Shown: piece by piece, positions 1 to 8,145 of the stretch
Position numbering within the stretch: the stretch's first letter is position 1
Layout of the letters: each line of letters opens with the position of its first letter
DNA from: an uncultured Rhodospirillales bacterium
Lineage (GTDB): Bacteria; Pseudomonadota; Alphaproteobacteria; Acetobacterales; Acetobacteraceae
NCBI GenBank assembly: GCA_903928045.1
Contig: CAIYPH010000724.1
Span: forward strand, 1 to 11,103
DNA: 11,103 nt
Reading direction: 5' to 3'
Notes under the pieces: model-generated
What the model was told of the DNA's origin: nothing
Databases searched by the model: none
The model's input: the letters and a program-made list of their open reading frames with translations, nothing else
Made by a program: the position numbers and the translations under genes

Positions 1-101
1 AAAAACTTTCATTCGTTTGGCATCGTGCTTGCCGCGGAGGGCGCACAGCAAGCGGATAGAAAGTTTTTGCCTCTTTTTTTCAAAAAGAAGCGCTTTCTTC
101 C
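1..101. repeat. Inverted-repeat element, copy 1 (truncated by window start)
   Basis: This is an AT-rich, palindromic intergenic element directly at the 3' end of the aldo/keto reductase gene. AAAAACTTTC (1-10) pairs perfectly with GAAAGTTTTT (59-68). Nested inside, GCTTGC (27-32) pairs with GCAAGC (48-53). Outside the right arm is a T-run/A-run imperfect hairpin at about 70-90. The 18-mer AGCGGATAGAAAGTTTTT (51-68) is identical to 4827-4844 in copy 2, and the arm order is the same, so the two belong to one family. The outer left arm lies beyond the window. Its position after a minus-strand gene suggests a role in transcription termination (inference). It has no coding potential. Confidence 0.7.
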
Positions 102-932
102 TTACAACATCGCGAGCGATTGCTTGCGCCGCGGCGGCGGGTAGGCCGCGTCGATCTCGGCGAGGTCGGCGGGCGTGAGGGCGATATCGGCGGCCGCCGC
201 GTTGAGGCGGACATGGGCCGCGTCGCCGGCCTTGGGGATCGAGATGATGCCGGGGTGGCGCAGTGACCAGGCGATGGCGATCTGCGCGGGAGTGGCGTCG
301 TGGCGCGCGGCGATTTTCGCCAGGGTCGGCGCCCGCAGCAGGCGGCCGGCCTGGCCGACCGGGGAATAGGCCATGATCGGCATGGCGCGCTGGGCGCACC
401 ACGGCAGCAGGTCGAACTCGATGCCGCGATGTTCGGGGTTGTAAAGCACCTGGTTGGTAGCGCAGGCGGGGGAGACGGCGGCGAGGTCCTCCATGTCGTC
501 GGTGTCGAGATTGGAGACGCCCCAGGCGCGGATTTTGCCGGCCGCCTTCAGCTTCTCGAATTCGGTGACGGTCTCCGACAGTGGCGCGCCGCCCATCCAG
601 TGCAGCAGATAGAGGTCGATATGGTCGGTGCGCAGGCGCTTGAGGCTGCGCTCGCAGGCCAAACCGGTGCCGCGGCGCGTGGCATTGTGGGGATAGACCT
701 TGGTGACGACGAACACCCGATCGCGCTGGCCGGCGATGGCGTCGGCGACGACTTCCTCGGACGAGCCTTCGCCATACATCTCGGCGGTGTCGATCAGGGT
801 CATGCCGAGATCGATGCCGAGGCGGATGGCATCGGCTTCGTCCTTCCGCGAGCGTTCGCCCTCGCCGAACTTCCAGGTCCCCTGCCCGAGGGCGGGAACC
901 TGCGTGCCGTCGGGCAGGCGGACGCTGCGCAT
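102..932 (-). CDS. Aldo/keto reductase (YeaE/COG0656-like)
   Basis: A 276-residue NAD(P)H-dependent oxidoreductase of the aldo/keto reductase family, a soluble cytoplasmic (beta/alpha)8 barrel that reduces aldehydes or ketones. The N-terminus carries LPDGTQVPALGQGTW (6-20). The catalytic tetrad is visible as Asp48 (in IDTAEMYG), Tyr53, Lys78 (in VTKVYP) and His111 (in LLHW). The cofactor-binding region near the C-terminus is IPKAG (232-236), followed by Arg242 and Asn244. GVSN (138-141) is the usual mid-barrel motif. I chose the ATG at 932 because it starts just before the family's conserved N-terminus; the 40 extra in-frame residues upstream overlap the dipeptidase and look like frame shadow. 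The start lies 2 bp after the dipeptidase stop (TAGCGATG), so the two are probably translationally coupled. The substrate cannot be told from sequence. Confidence 0.92.
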   Translation of the reverse strand: MRSVRLPDGTQVPALGQGTWKFGEGERSRKDEADAIRLGIDLGMTLIDTAEMYGEGSSEEVVADAIAGQRDRVFVVTKVYPHNATRRGTGLACERSLKRLRTDHIDLYLLHWMGGAPLSETVTEFEKLKAAGKIRAWGVSNLDTDDMEDLAAVSPACATNQVLYNPEHRGIEFDLLPWCAQRAMPIMAYSPVGQAGRLLRAPTLAKIAARHDATPAQIAIAWSLRHPGIISIPKAGDAAHVRLNAAAADIALTPADLAEIDAAYPPPRRKQSLAML

Positions 933-934
933 CG

Positions 935-1939
935 CTATTCCGCCAGAGCCTCGGCGCGGCGGAGCAGGCGAAGGAAGTTGCCGCCCCACAGCAGCGCGAT
1001 CTCCGGCGCGCCATAGCCGCGGCGGACCAACTCGGCGGTGACGCCGCCGCATTCGCTGGCATCCCGCCAGCCGACGAAGCCGCCGCCGCCGTCGAAATCC
1101 GAGGAGATGCCGACATGCTCCACGCCGATGCGCTTCACGGCATAGTCGATATGGTCGACGAAATCGGCAACCGTCACCTCGGCCTCCCGCTTGCCCGCCT
1201 TCAGGAAGGACGGCACGGCGGTGACCTGGACAACGCCGCCGACATCCTTCAGCGCGTCGAGTTGCTCGTCATCCATGTTGCGCGGGTTGTCGCACAGCGC
1301 CTTGATGCAGGAATGGGTGGAGAGCACCGGCGTGCGCGACAGGCCGGCGGCCTGCAGCATCGTCTTCTTCGAGGTATGCGCGACGTCGACCAGCATGCCG
1401 AGCCGGTTGAGCTCCACCACCGCCTGGCGGCCGAGCGCGGAGAGGCCGCCGTGTTCCTCCTCGGGGTCATTGAGGTCGCGGCGGGGATTGGAGCTGTCGG
1501 CCAGCGCGTTATGGCCGAAATGGGTGACGGTGAGGTAGCGGGCGCCGCGGTCCCGGAAGGCCTTGAGGCGCAACGGATCGCCGCCGACGGCGTGGCCGTT
1601 TTCGACGCAGGGCATTATGCCGGTCACGCCGTCGGCAAAGGCGCGCTCGATGTCATCCGCGGTCACGCACACGCGGCTGTCGGGGCCCGAGCCCATCACG
1701 TTGATCGCGTCCAGCATGGCGCAGGCCCGCGCGAAGGCGGCCTCGTTGGCCTCGGGCGAGCGCGGCACCTGCGGCACGTAGGCCGCGAAGCAGCCAGTGG
1801 CCATATGGCCGCGACGCATCTTCGGCAGGTCCACCCGGCGCCTGGTGTCCTCGAAGAACGAGGGGCCCTCTGGCCAGGGGATGTCGATATGGGTGTCGAT
1901 GGTGATGATGGAGCGGTGGAGCGAGGATATGTCGGTCAT
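935..1939 (-). CDS. Membrane dipeptidase-family peptidase (M19)
   Basis: A 334-residue zinc dipeptidase of family M19 (renal dipeptidase type), which hydrolyses dipeptides and in several members accepts a D-residue at the C-terminal position. The expected metal and catalytic residues are present by motif: His17 and Asp19 (in IDTHID), Glu113 (in PCVENG), His188 (in VDVAHTS), His209 (in STHS), and Asp281 (in SSDFDG). No signal peptide is visible, so it is probably cytoplasmic. The ATG at 1939 gives the normal family N-terminus; longer in-frame starts up to 2035 would overlap the ligase gene. There is no clear Shine-Dalgarno sequence. A TTGACG hexamer on the minus strand (1969-1974) resembles a -35 box but has no convincing -10. 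The gene sits 58 bp after the ligase and 2 bp before the aldo/keto reductase. Confidence 0.92.
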   Translation of the reverse strand: MTDISSLHRSIITIDTHIDIPWPEGPSFFEDTRRRVDLPKMRRGHMATGCFAAYVPQVPRSPEANEAAFARACAMLDAINVMGSGPDSRVCVTADDIERAFADGVTGIMPCVENGHAVGGDPLRLKAFRDRGARYLTVTHFGHNALADSSNPRRDLNDPEEEHGGLSALGRQAVVELNRLGMLVDVAHTSKKTMLQAAGLSRTPVLSTHSCIKALCDNPRNMDDEQLDALKDVGGVVQVTAVPSFLKAGKREAEVTVADFVDHIDYAVKRIGVEHVGISSDFDGGGGFVGWRDASECGGVTAELVRRGYGAPEIALLWGGNFLRLLRRAEALAE

Positions 1940-1997
1940 GTCGATACGGTCGGACGCCGGGGGGTTCGCGTCAAGCCCGCCCGGCGGCCGGCCGACA

Positions 1998-3356
1998 TTA
2001 CTGCGGCCGCTGCCATCCCGCAGGCACCAGCGCACCGGCCGCTGGGCGGCCCCCGATCGGGACGATACCCGGCAGGGCCGCCTTCACCCCATAGTTTTCC
2101 GCGAGGGAACGCCGCAGGATGGAAAGCACGCTGATCTGCACATAGAAAAGCTCGAGATACGCCGCGCTCAGCGCCGCACCGGCCACCATGTAGACCACGA
2201 GCATCTGCAGCATCGCCGAGGCGAGATCGTCGGCCCACTCCAGATCCTTGCGCCCGCGGCATGCGATTTTGACGCGGCGGACGCTGTACACATTGGAGGC
2301 CAGCATCGCCAGGAAGAGCGCAAATCCGATGAACCCGAGATCCCCGATCACCTCGAAATAGATGCTGTGCGCCGCAAGCGGGCCGACGGGTGCGTCGGTC
2401 GGGACCATGTCGAGCATCCCAAACTGCGGCAGATAGTCGCGGAACACCCGGGGATCCTCCATCGACGAGTACCCGCCGCCAAGGAACGGACGATCCAGCG
2501 CCACCAAGGTGTTCATCTTCCACGAGGCGACGCGCGACATGAAGGAGCCGTCGCTCTCCGCGGTCTTGATCGTGTCCATCCGGTCCCACCAGGAGGAGGG
2601 CGCGAGCGTGACGAGACTGACGCCGAGCACAATGGCAATCAGCACGCCGGTGGCCTTGCGCTTGCTGCGCACCAGCAACATCGCCCCGAGGATCATACCG
2701 GCGACAAGACCGCCACGCGACGCGGTGGCAACAAGCCCGATCGCGGAGAACAGCGCCATCATCTGGAACGCAAACTTGGTGTATTTTTCCGCCGAGTATT
2801 TGGCGATGTAGAGCATGAAGGGAATGACCATCAGGATCATCATCGCAAGGTAGTTGTTGTCACCGATGCTGGGTGCCGGCTGCACTTTGTGGGAGCCCAG
2901 CGTGATAATGTATTTGAAGGCCTCCAGAATTCCATGCACGCCGGCACCGAGGGTGAAGGTAATAATGATCCCGTGGATCTGCTCGCGTTTGCGGTTGGCG
3001 AGGTGGATGAACAGCGCGAGAATCCAGACCTTCACGACGCGGTCGAGCAGATCATAGGTTCTCACGATCTCGGTCAATCCGAACGTGACTGATATCACGC
3101 CCTGGATCACCAGCAGGGTGTGCAGCATAAACGGCGAATCGAAGAACAGCCGCTGCTTCGTCCGATCGACCACGAGGCTGACACAGGCGCCGGCCACCGC
3201 GAGCTTGTTAAGCGGCAATTCAAGGAGAAAACCGAAGACGAATGAACTCGGGGACGCCAGCGCCGTCCAGATCCAGAACATCGCGCCGATATGGACGTAG
3301 CGCAGACAGCTGTAGAGCATCGGGAACAGCACGAAGAGGAGGGCTATATCGCGCAT
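1998..3356 (-). CDS. O-antigen ligase-like / exosortase A-associated O-glycosylation ligase
   Basis: A 452-residue polytopic inner-membrane protein with roughly ten or more hydrophobic segments. It fits the Wzy/WaaL-type O-antigen ligase superfamily. The specific pattern matches the putative O-glycosylation ligase associated with exosortase A systems (the family I know as TIGR03097): GDNNYLAM (165-172), a SRGG motif (213-216), DRM.TI followed by SRVASWKMN (275-282), ALDRPFLGGGY (286-296), then AHSIYFEVIGDLG (329-341). Members are thought to attach glycans on the periplasmic side; this follows from family knowledge and is not shown here. No exosortase or PEP-CTERM gene is in the window. The start ATG has GAGG 5 bp before it and lies 2 bp after the stop of the small membrane gene. 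Its GC content is clearly lower than its neighbours' (50% by my count over 2761-2880), a possible sign of transfer or of strong membrane codon bias. Confidence 0.85.
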   Translation of the reverse strand: MRDIALLFVLFPMLYSCLRYVHIGAMFWIWTALASPSSFVFGFLLELPLNKLAVAGACVSLVVDRTKQRLFFDSPFMLHTLLVIQGVISVTFGLTEIVRTYDLLDRVVKVWILALFIHLANRKREQIHGIIITFTLGAGVHGILEAFKYIITLGSHKVQPAPSIGDNNYLAMMILMVIPFMLYIAKYSAEKYTKFAFQMMALFSAIGLVATASRGGLVAGMILGAMLLVRSKRKATGVLIAIVLGVSLVTLAPSSWWDRMDTIKTAESDGSFMSRVASWKMNTLVALDRPFLGGGYSSMEDPRVFRDYLPQFGMLDMVPTDAPVGPLAAHSIYFEVIGDLGFIGFALFLAMLASNVYSVRRVKIACRGRKDLEWADDLASAMLQMLVVYMVAGAALSAAYLELFYVQISVLSILRRSLAENYGVKAALPGIVPIGGRPAAGALVPAGWQRPQ

Positions 3357-3358
3357 CG

Positions 3359-3571
3359 CTACCTCGCCGGCCGCCAGGGTCCCGATCGCCCACGCCCGGC
3401 CGGCGGCGCCGGACCCGATGCGGCGGCATCACCCTGCGGCCCCGCCGCGGGCTCCTCAAGACGGAACGGCCCGCGCTCCGCTTCGCCCGGCTTGCGCGCG
3501 GCGTTCAGCGCGGCAAAAAACATCGCGGCTGCACACATCCCGGAAATGGTAAAATAGATCACGAATTCCAT
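3359..3571 (-). CDS. Small single-span membrane protein, unknown function
   Basis: A 70-residue hypothetical protein that I do not recognise. Residues 2-23 (EFVIYFTISGMCAAAMFFAA and following) form one transmembrane helix. A basic stretch follows (NAARKPGEAERG), then a low-complexity Pro/Ala/Gly/Arg-rich tail. Support for it being real: a purine-rich ribosome-binding region (GGAGGCGAGGG) precedes the ATG, its hydrophobic N-terminus is unlike a random frame in this GC-rich DNA, and its TAG lies 2 bp before the ligase ATG. It therefore looks like the first gene of a two-gene unit with the ligase and could be a partner or leader for it (inference). A non-conserved ORF is the alternative. Confidence 0.6.
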   Translation of the reverse strand: MEFVIYFTISGMCAAAMFFAALNAARKPGEAERGPFRLEEPAAGPQGDAAASGPAPPAGRGRSGPWRPAR

Positions 3572-3626
3572 GCCGTGCCCTCGCCTCCGACCGACGCGCC
3601 GTGAACCGTCTACGCTCCGGCCATTC

Positions 3627-4673
3627 TTAATCCTGCGTTGCCTTCCCCGTCACCCCCCAGGTGTCACCGAGGAGGTAGCCCGATGGCCAGGGGTCGTCGG
3701 GGTCGAGGTAGTAGTGATGCTGCCCGGTGATCCAGGCCCGCCCGCGCAGCGAGGGCAGAATGGCCCGGCGCCCGGCGATGGTGGTCTCGGCATTGATCCG
3801 CCCGGTGAAGCGCGAGGCGATGAGACTCTCATGGATCAGCGTCTCGCCCACCCGCATCTGCCCGCGCGCATGCAGCACCGCCATGCGCGCGCAGGTGCCG
3901 GTGCCGGTCGGCGAACGGTCGGAGCGGCCGGGGGCGACGATGCAAGTGTTGCGCGTCACCTGGCCTGGACCGGCGAAGGGGCGGTTGAGCTGGACGATCG
4001 AGACGCCTGATATCCCGGGGTTCTCCGGATGCACCACGCCGGTGAACTGCGCGCGGGCGGCGAGGCGCACCCGCTCGCCGAGCACCGCGAGATCCCGCGC
4101 CTCGTGCGCCTCCAGCGTGAAGCCGAGCTTGGTCGCGTCCACAATGGCGTAGAACATGCCGCCGAAAGCGACGTCCGCCATCACGGTGCCATAGCCCTCG
4201 ACCTCCAACGGCGCGTCCAGCCGGTCGACGAAGGCAGGCACGTTGTCGAACTCCACGCTCACGCATTTGCCGTCGCGGCAGGCGGCGCGCGCCCGCACCG
4301 GGCCGGCCGGCGTGTCCATCATCACCACCGTCTCGGGCTCGGTCATCGGCAGAATGCCGGTCTCGAGCAGCACGGTGACGGTGCAGATGATGTTGGAACC
4401 GCTCATCGGCACGTATTCGGTCGGCTCCATGATGATCACGCCAGCGTCGCAATCCGCCCGCGTCGGCGGGGTAAGGATGTTGACGTGGCGGCCGACATGG
4501 CCGCGCGGCTCGCACAGCAGGAAGCGGCGGATATCGTCGTGCTCGCGCTGCATGGTCTGCATGCGCTCGAACATGGTGGCGCCGGCGGGCGGCAGGATGC
4601 CGCCGGTGACGACGTCGCCGATCTCCCCCTCGGCATGGCAGCCGACCACGGTGATGCTGCGTGTCGTCCGCAT
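3627..4673 (-). CDS. Proline racemase superfamily protein (Ser/Thr active site; hydroxyproline dehydratase/epimerase-like)
   Basis: A 348-residue cytoplasmic protein of the proline racemase superfamily (PF05544): proline racemases, 4-hydroxyproline 2-epimerases and trans-3-hydroxy-L-proline dehydratases. Recognisable features are GCHAEGEIGDVV (11-22), MSGSN (90-94), HPENPG (215-220) and DRSPTGTGT (252-260). The two catalytic positions, Cys/Cys in true racemases and 4-hydroxyproline epimerases, are Ser91 and Thr256 here. The second Thr is typical of trans-3-hydroxyproline dehydratases, but those usually keep Cys at the first position. A classical two-Cys racemase mechanism is therefore unlikely; a dehydratase-like activity is my best guess. 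The start is set by AGGAG at 4680-4684, 6 bases ahead of the ATG. No hydroxyproline transporter, oxidase or reductase is nearby to fix the substrate. Confidence 0.88.
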   Translation of the reverse strand: MRTTRSITVVGCHAEGEIGDVVTGGILPPAGATMFERMQTMQREHDDIRRFLLCEPRGHVGRHVNILTPPTRADCDAGVIIMEPTEYVPMSGSNIICTVTVLLETGILPMTEPETVVMMDTPAGPVRARAACRDGKCVSVEFDNVPAFVDRLDAPLEVEGYGTVMADVAFGGMFYAIVDATKLGFTLEAHEARDLAVLGERVRLAARAQFTGVVHPENPGISGVSIVQLNRPFAGPGQVTRNTCIVAPGRSDRSPTGTGTCARMAVLHARGQMRVGETLIHESLIASRFTGRINAETTIAGRRAILPSLRGRAWITGQHHYYLDPDDPWPSGYLLGDTWGVTGKATQD

Positions 4674-4679
4674 GGGGAT

Positions 4680-4684
4680 CTCCT
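4680..4684 (-). promoter_or_regulatory. Shine-Dalgarno that sets the start of the racemase-family gene
   Basis: On the minus strand AGGAG lies 6 bases before the ATG at 4673. It favours this start over the in-frame ATG at 4730, whose extra 19 residues are low-quality sequence next to the repeat element. I see no convincing -35/-10 pair between this site and the repeat. Confidence 0.75.
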
Positions 4685-4729
4685 GGTTGCTGGAGCGTGA
4701 TTGTGAGGCGGAGAAGCGAAGAGAAGGCA

Positions 4730-4879
4730 AGGAAGCACTCCTTTTTTGAAAAAAAGGAGCAAAAAACTTTTGTAGCTTTGCGTGTACCGCTTCACACTAT
4801 CCCAGGAGAGTAAGCCAACGGCAAAGAGCGGATAGAAAGTTTTTTGGTTCTTTTTGTTCACAAAAAGAACATCCTTCCT
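4730..4879. repeat. Inverted-repeat element, copy 2 (complete)
   Basis: An AT-rich composite palindrome of about 150 bp that fills most of the 253-bp gap between the membrane-protein gene and the racemase-family gene. From outside inward: AGGAAG (4730-4735) pairs with CTTCCT (4874-4879). Each arm then carries its own hairpin: CTCCTTTTTT/AAAAAAGGAG (4738-4759) on the left, and GTTCTTTTTGT/ACAAAAAGAAC (4847-4870) on the right. Then AAAAAACTTT (4761-4770) pairs with AAAGTTTTTT (4836-4845), and CTTTGC (4776-4781) pairs with GCAAAG (4821-4826). It shares an exact 18-mer and its layout with the element at 1-101. Read on either strand, the long stem ends in a T-run, so a bidirectional terminator is plausible; a small non-autonomous mobile repeat is the alternative. 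The remaining 47 bp (4880-4926) are AT-rich without a recognisable feature. Confidence 0.75.
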
Positions 4880-4926
4880 ATCCTCAAGCTATAAGACTAT
4901 ATTCGCTTCGCCCGTCACCTAGCCCT

Positions 4927-5532
4927 CTACCCGACGATTCCGGTGACCGTCATGCCTATCGCGACATCGAGGGCGACCATCGCCACCGCGAGCAGGGCGG
5001 GAATGGCGAGCGCGAATCGCGTCATGAACCATTCGAGCCACATCGCCCAACCCAGCGCCACCAGCCAGACCGTCTGCACCACAAACCACGGCAGCGGCGC
5101 CAGCCCGATCACCGCCGCGGTGGCCAGCAGCATATACTGCACGAGGTTGCACCAGTTCCACAGCGTGATGAAGCGCGGCCACAAGCTGGCCCGGCCGAGC
5201 CGGCCGGCCACGCGATGCGACACCAGGGCGAAGCCGACCCATCCGATCACGAACCCGCAGATCGCCACCGCCAGGCCGCGCAGGTCGGCCGCGGTCCAGT
5301 CGAGATCGCTCCAGCTCATGTCGACGCGGCGCGGTTCCTGCTGCAGCTTGGCGGTGATCACGTCGAGCGCATGGAGACCCACGAAGATCGGCAGGCAGAT
5401 CGCCCCCGCAAGAAAACTCCGGCGGGCAGCCTCCATCGGGTCTCCCGCGGTATCGGGCGGCGCGATGCCACCGGTCTGCCCGCGCGCCAGCAGCAAAGCC
5501 GCCCGCAGCCCAGGCTTCACCTCCCCGCTCAC
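4927..5532 (-). CDS. Multi-pass membrane protein, unknown (paralogue of upstream gene)
   Basis: A 201-residue integral membrane protein with about four to five hydrophobic segments (about 42-62, 86-106, 124-145, 148-170, 174-200). I cannot name the family. It is a diverged paralogue of the gene just upstream: both have LLLAR near the N-terminus, a VSH...GR..LW.R......NWC block (NWC at 126-128), a Trp-rich helix, and a closing VTG.G motif. I place the start at GTG 5532, which overlaps the upstream TGA by four bases (GTGA). This start keeps the shared N-terminal LLLAR block, whereas the longer reading up to 5796 is only the other frame of the neighbour. It is probably co-translated and may form a hetero-oligomer with its paralogue (inference). 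Compared with the paralogue it has a polar insertion at about residues 63-84. Confidence 0.75.
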   Translation of the reverse strand: MSGEVKPGLRAALLLARGQTGGIAPPDTAGDPMEAARRSFLAGAICLPIFVGLHALDVITAKLQQEPRRVDMSWSDLDWTAADLRGLAVAICGFVIGWVGFALVSHRVAGRLGRASLWPRFITLWNWCNLVQYMLLATAAVIGLAPLPWFVVQTVWLVALGWAMWLEWFMTRFALAIPALLAVAMVALDVAIGMTVTGIVG

Positions 5533-6080
5533 CCCGCGAACCCCGTGACGCCGATCGGCAGCGACATGATGCGCGGCATGACGACCAGCGCGCCGGTCAC
5601 CAGATTGAGGATGATCAGCCCCAGCGTCGCCCGGCCCGCGCTCAACGCGAGCCCCCGCCACAGCATGAACCAGCACAGGCCGAGCCAGTAGAACAGCACC
5701 ATCGCGATCGACCCGAACAAGGTCGTCAGGTCGCCATCCGTCACCACAAACACCAGCATCAGCAGGATGGAGGCCAGCGTCACGCCGAGCTGGCACCAGT
5801 TATAGGCGACCGCGTAGCGCAGCCACAGCGCCTCGCGCCCCCAGGCCTTGGCGATCGCATGCGACACCACCGCCGGCCCGATCAGGGCGACCACGCTGGT
5901 CAGCACATGCATGGCCAGCAGCCGTGGCGACCCCGCCAGAAGCGGCCGGATACCGGCCACCACCGCGATGCCGAGCAGCGGCGCCAGACTGTTCATGAAG
6001 GCCGCCGGCGTGCCGGCAAACAGGGCGAACCCTTCCGGGCGAAAGCGGGCCAGCAGCAGGATGCCGTGCAGCGCCTGCAT
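5529..6080 (-). CDS. Multi-pass membrane protein, unknown (first of tandem pair)
   Basis: A 183-residue integral membrane protein with about five hydrophobic segments (about 32-50, 55-75, 90-113, 121-148, 153-175). The family is not recognised. Residues 68-96 align with 100-128 of the next gene at 14 of 29 identical positions, including SH, GR, LW and NWC (94-96). The two therefore arose by tandem duplication. It starts 31 bp after the dapE stop and is probably in the same operon. The ATG at 6080 is preferred because it directly precedes the conserved LHGILLLAR; a TTG one codon upstream is possible. No good Shine-Dalgarno is visible. The link to lysine/diaminopimelate synthesis is by position only: a transport or envelope role is conceivable but unsupported. 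Confidence 0.75.
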   Translation of the reverse strand: MQALHGILLLARFRPEGFALFAGTPAAFMNSLAPLLGIAVVAGIRPLLAGSPRLLAMHVLTSVVALIGPAVVSHAIAKAWGREALWLRYAVAYNWCQLGVTLASILLMLVFVVTDGDLTTLFGSIAMVLFYWLGLCWFMLWRGLALSAGRATLGLIILNLVTGALVVMPRIMSLPIGVTGFAG

Positions 6081-6111
6081 CAAGGTGCGCCGGCGCGTGC
6101 GGATGCGGCCA

Positions 6112-7253
6112 TCAGGAGAGGAACGCGTCCAGCACCGCGCGATAGGCCCGGGCAAGCTCCCGCAACTCCGCCACCGGCACCCGCTCATCCACCTGATGCA
6201 TCGAGGTTCCGACCAGGCCGAACTCCGCGACCGGGCAGTAATTGGCGATGAACCGCGCATCCGAGGTGCCGCCCCCGGTATCGAGCCGCGGGTCCACGCC
6301 CGTGGTGGTGGCAATAGCGTGGCGCAGCGTATCCACCAGCGGGCCCGGCGAGGTCAGGAAGCTCTCGCCCGAGACCGACACGTCGAAATCAAACCGCTCG
6401 GCATAGTGCGCGATGGTCGCCCGCAGCCAGGCGGTAAGGCTCGCCGAGCTGTGGCGGTCGTTGAAGCGCATATTGAGCTTCGCCGTCGCCTGGGCCGGGA
6501 TGACGTTGGTGGCGGGGTTGCCGACGTCGATCGAGGTGACCTGCAGCGTGGTCGGCTCGAAGAACGCGCTCCCGGCATCCACCGGCGTCGCCGTCAGCGC
6601 CGCGATCAGCCGCGCGAGGCGGTGGCATGGATTGTCGGCCCGGTGCGGATAGGCGGCATGGCCCTGGGTGCCGTGAATGGTGATGGTGGCATTCATGCTC
6701 CCGCGGCGGCCGACCTTGATCACATCGCCGAGGCGCACCTGGCTCGTCGGCTCGCCCACCAGGCAGAAATCCGGGATCTGCCAATTGGCCTGCATCCACT
6801 CCAGCACCTTCACGGTGCCATCGATCGCCGGCCCTTCCTCGTCGCCGGTGATGAGGAAGGAAATCGAGCCCTTGGGTGGCTTGCCGTTCAAATGCGCGGC
6901 GGCCGCGGCCACGAAGGCGGCGATATTCCCCTTCATATCCACCGCGCCACGCCCGTAGAGCACCCCGTCGCGGATTTCGCCGTCGAACGGACCCGCCGTC
7001 CAGGCCGACAGCGCGCCCTCCGGCACCACGTCGGTATGCCCGGCGAAGCAGATATGCGGCGCCTCGGTGCCGATGCGGGCGTAGACGTTCTCGATCTCGC
7101 CGTAGCGCAGCTTCTCGATGGTGAAACCGAGAGTCTCCAGCGCCGCGATGAGCGCGCCCTGCGCGCCTGCATCCGCCGGGGTCACCGAGGCGCAGCGGAT
7201 CAACTCCTGCGCCAGCGGAACCGGGTCCGCCAGCGGATGCGGTGCATTACTCA

Positions 7254-7254
<1 letters not shown>
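6112..7254 (-). CDS. dapE: Succinyl-diaminopimelate desuccinylase
   Basis: A 380-residue cytoplasmic di-zinc amidohydrolase of peptidase family M20. It hydrolyses N-succinyl-LL-2,6-diaminopimelate to LL-diaminopimelate and succinate on the route to lysine and peptidoglycan meso-DAP. Metal and catalytic residues are in place: His73 and Asp75 (FAGHTD), Asp106 (GAVDMKGN), catalytic Glu139 with ligand Glu140 (TGDEEG), Glu168 (VGEPT) and His353 (GTSMHQVDE). The DapE-typical TGGGTSDARF is at 327-336. The length is normal. The start is a GTG at 7254 that shares one base with the dapD stop (TAGTG), indicating translational coupling with dapD, the preceding enzyme of the pathway's succinylated steps. 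Confidence 0.96.
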
Positions 7255-8093
<839 letters not shown>

Positions 8094-8145
8094 GCCCTCG
8101 GCGTCTCCTGTATTGCGGGCGCGGGGCGCCCCGTGATGACGGCGG

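Noticed and set aside
1115..2134. 339-residue plus-strand reading frame
   Set aside because: Antisense to the M19 dipeptidase, whose metal-binding motifs are all intact; shadow frame.
1797..3092. 431-residue plus-strand reading frame
   Set aside because: It runs antisense through the dipeptidase start and the ligase. It is a low-complexity His/Arg/Asp-rich translation with no recognisable domain.
5533..5796. Longer N-terminus for the second membrane paralogue
   Set aside because: The extra 88 residues are polar Arg/Gly/Asp-rich sequence lying entirely in another frame of the upstream paralogue. The GTG at 5532 restores the shared LLLAR N-terminus.
8123..8132. GGGGCGCCCC palindrome in the dapD leader as an operator
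   Set aside because: Too short and too GC-biased to separate from chance in this background.
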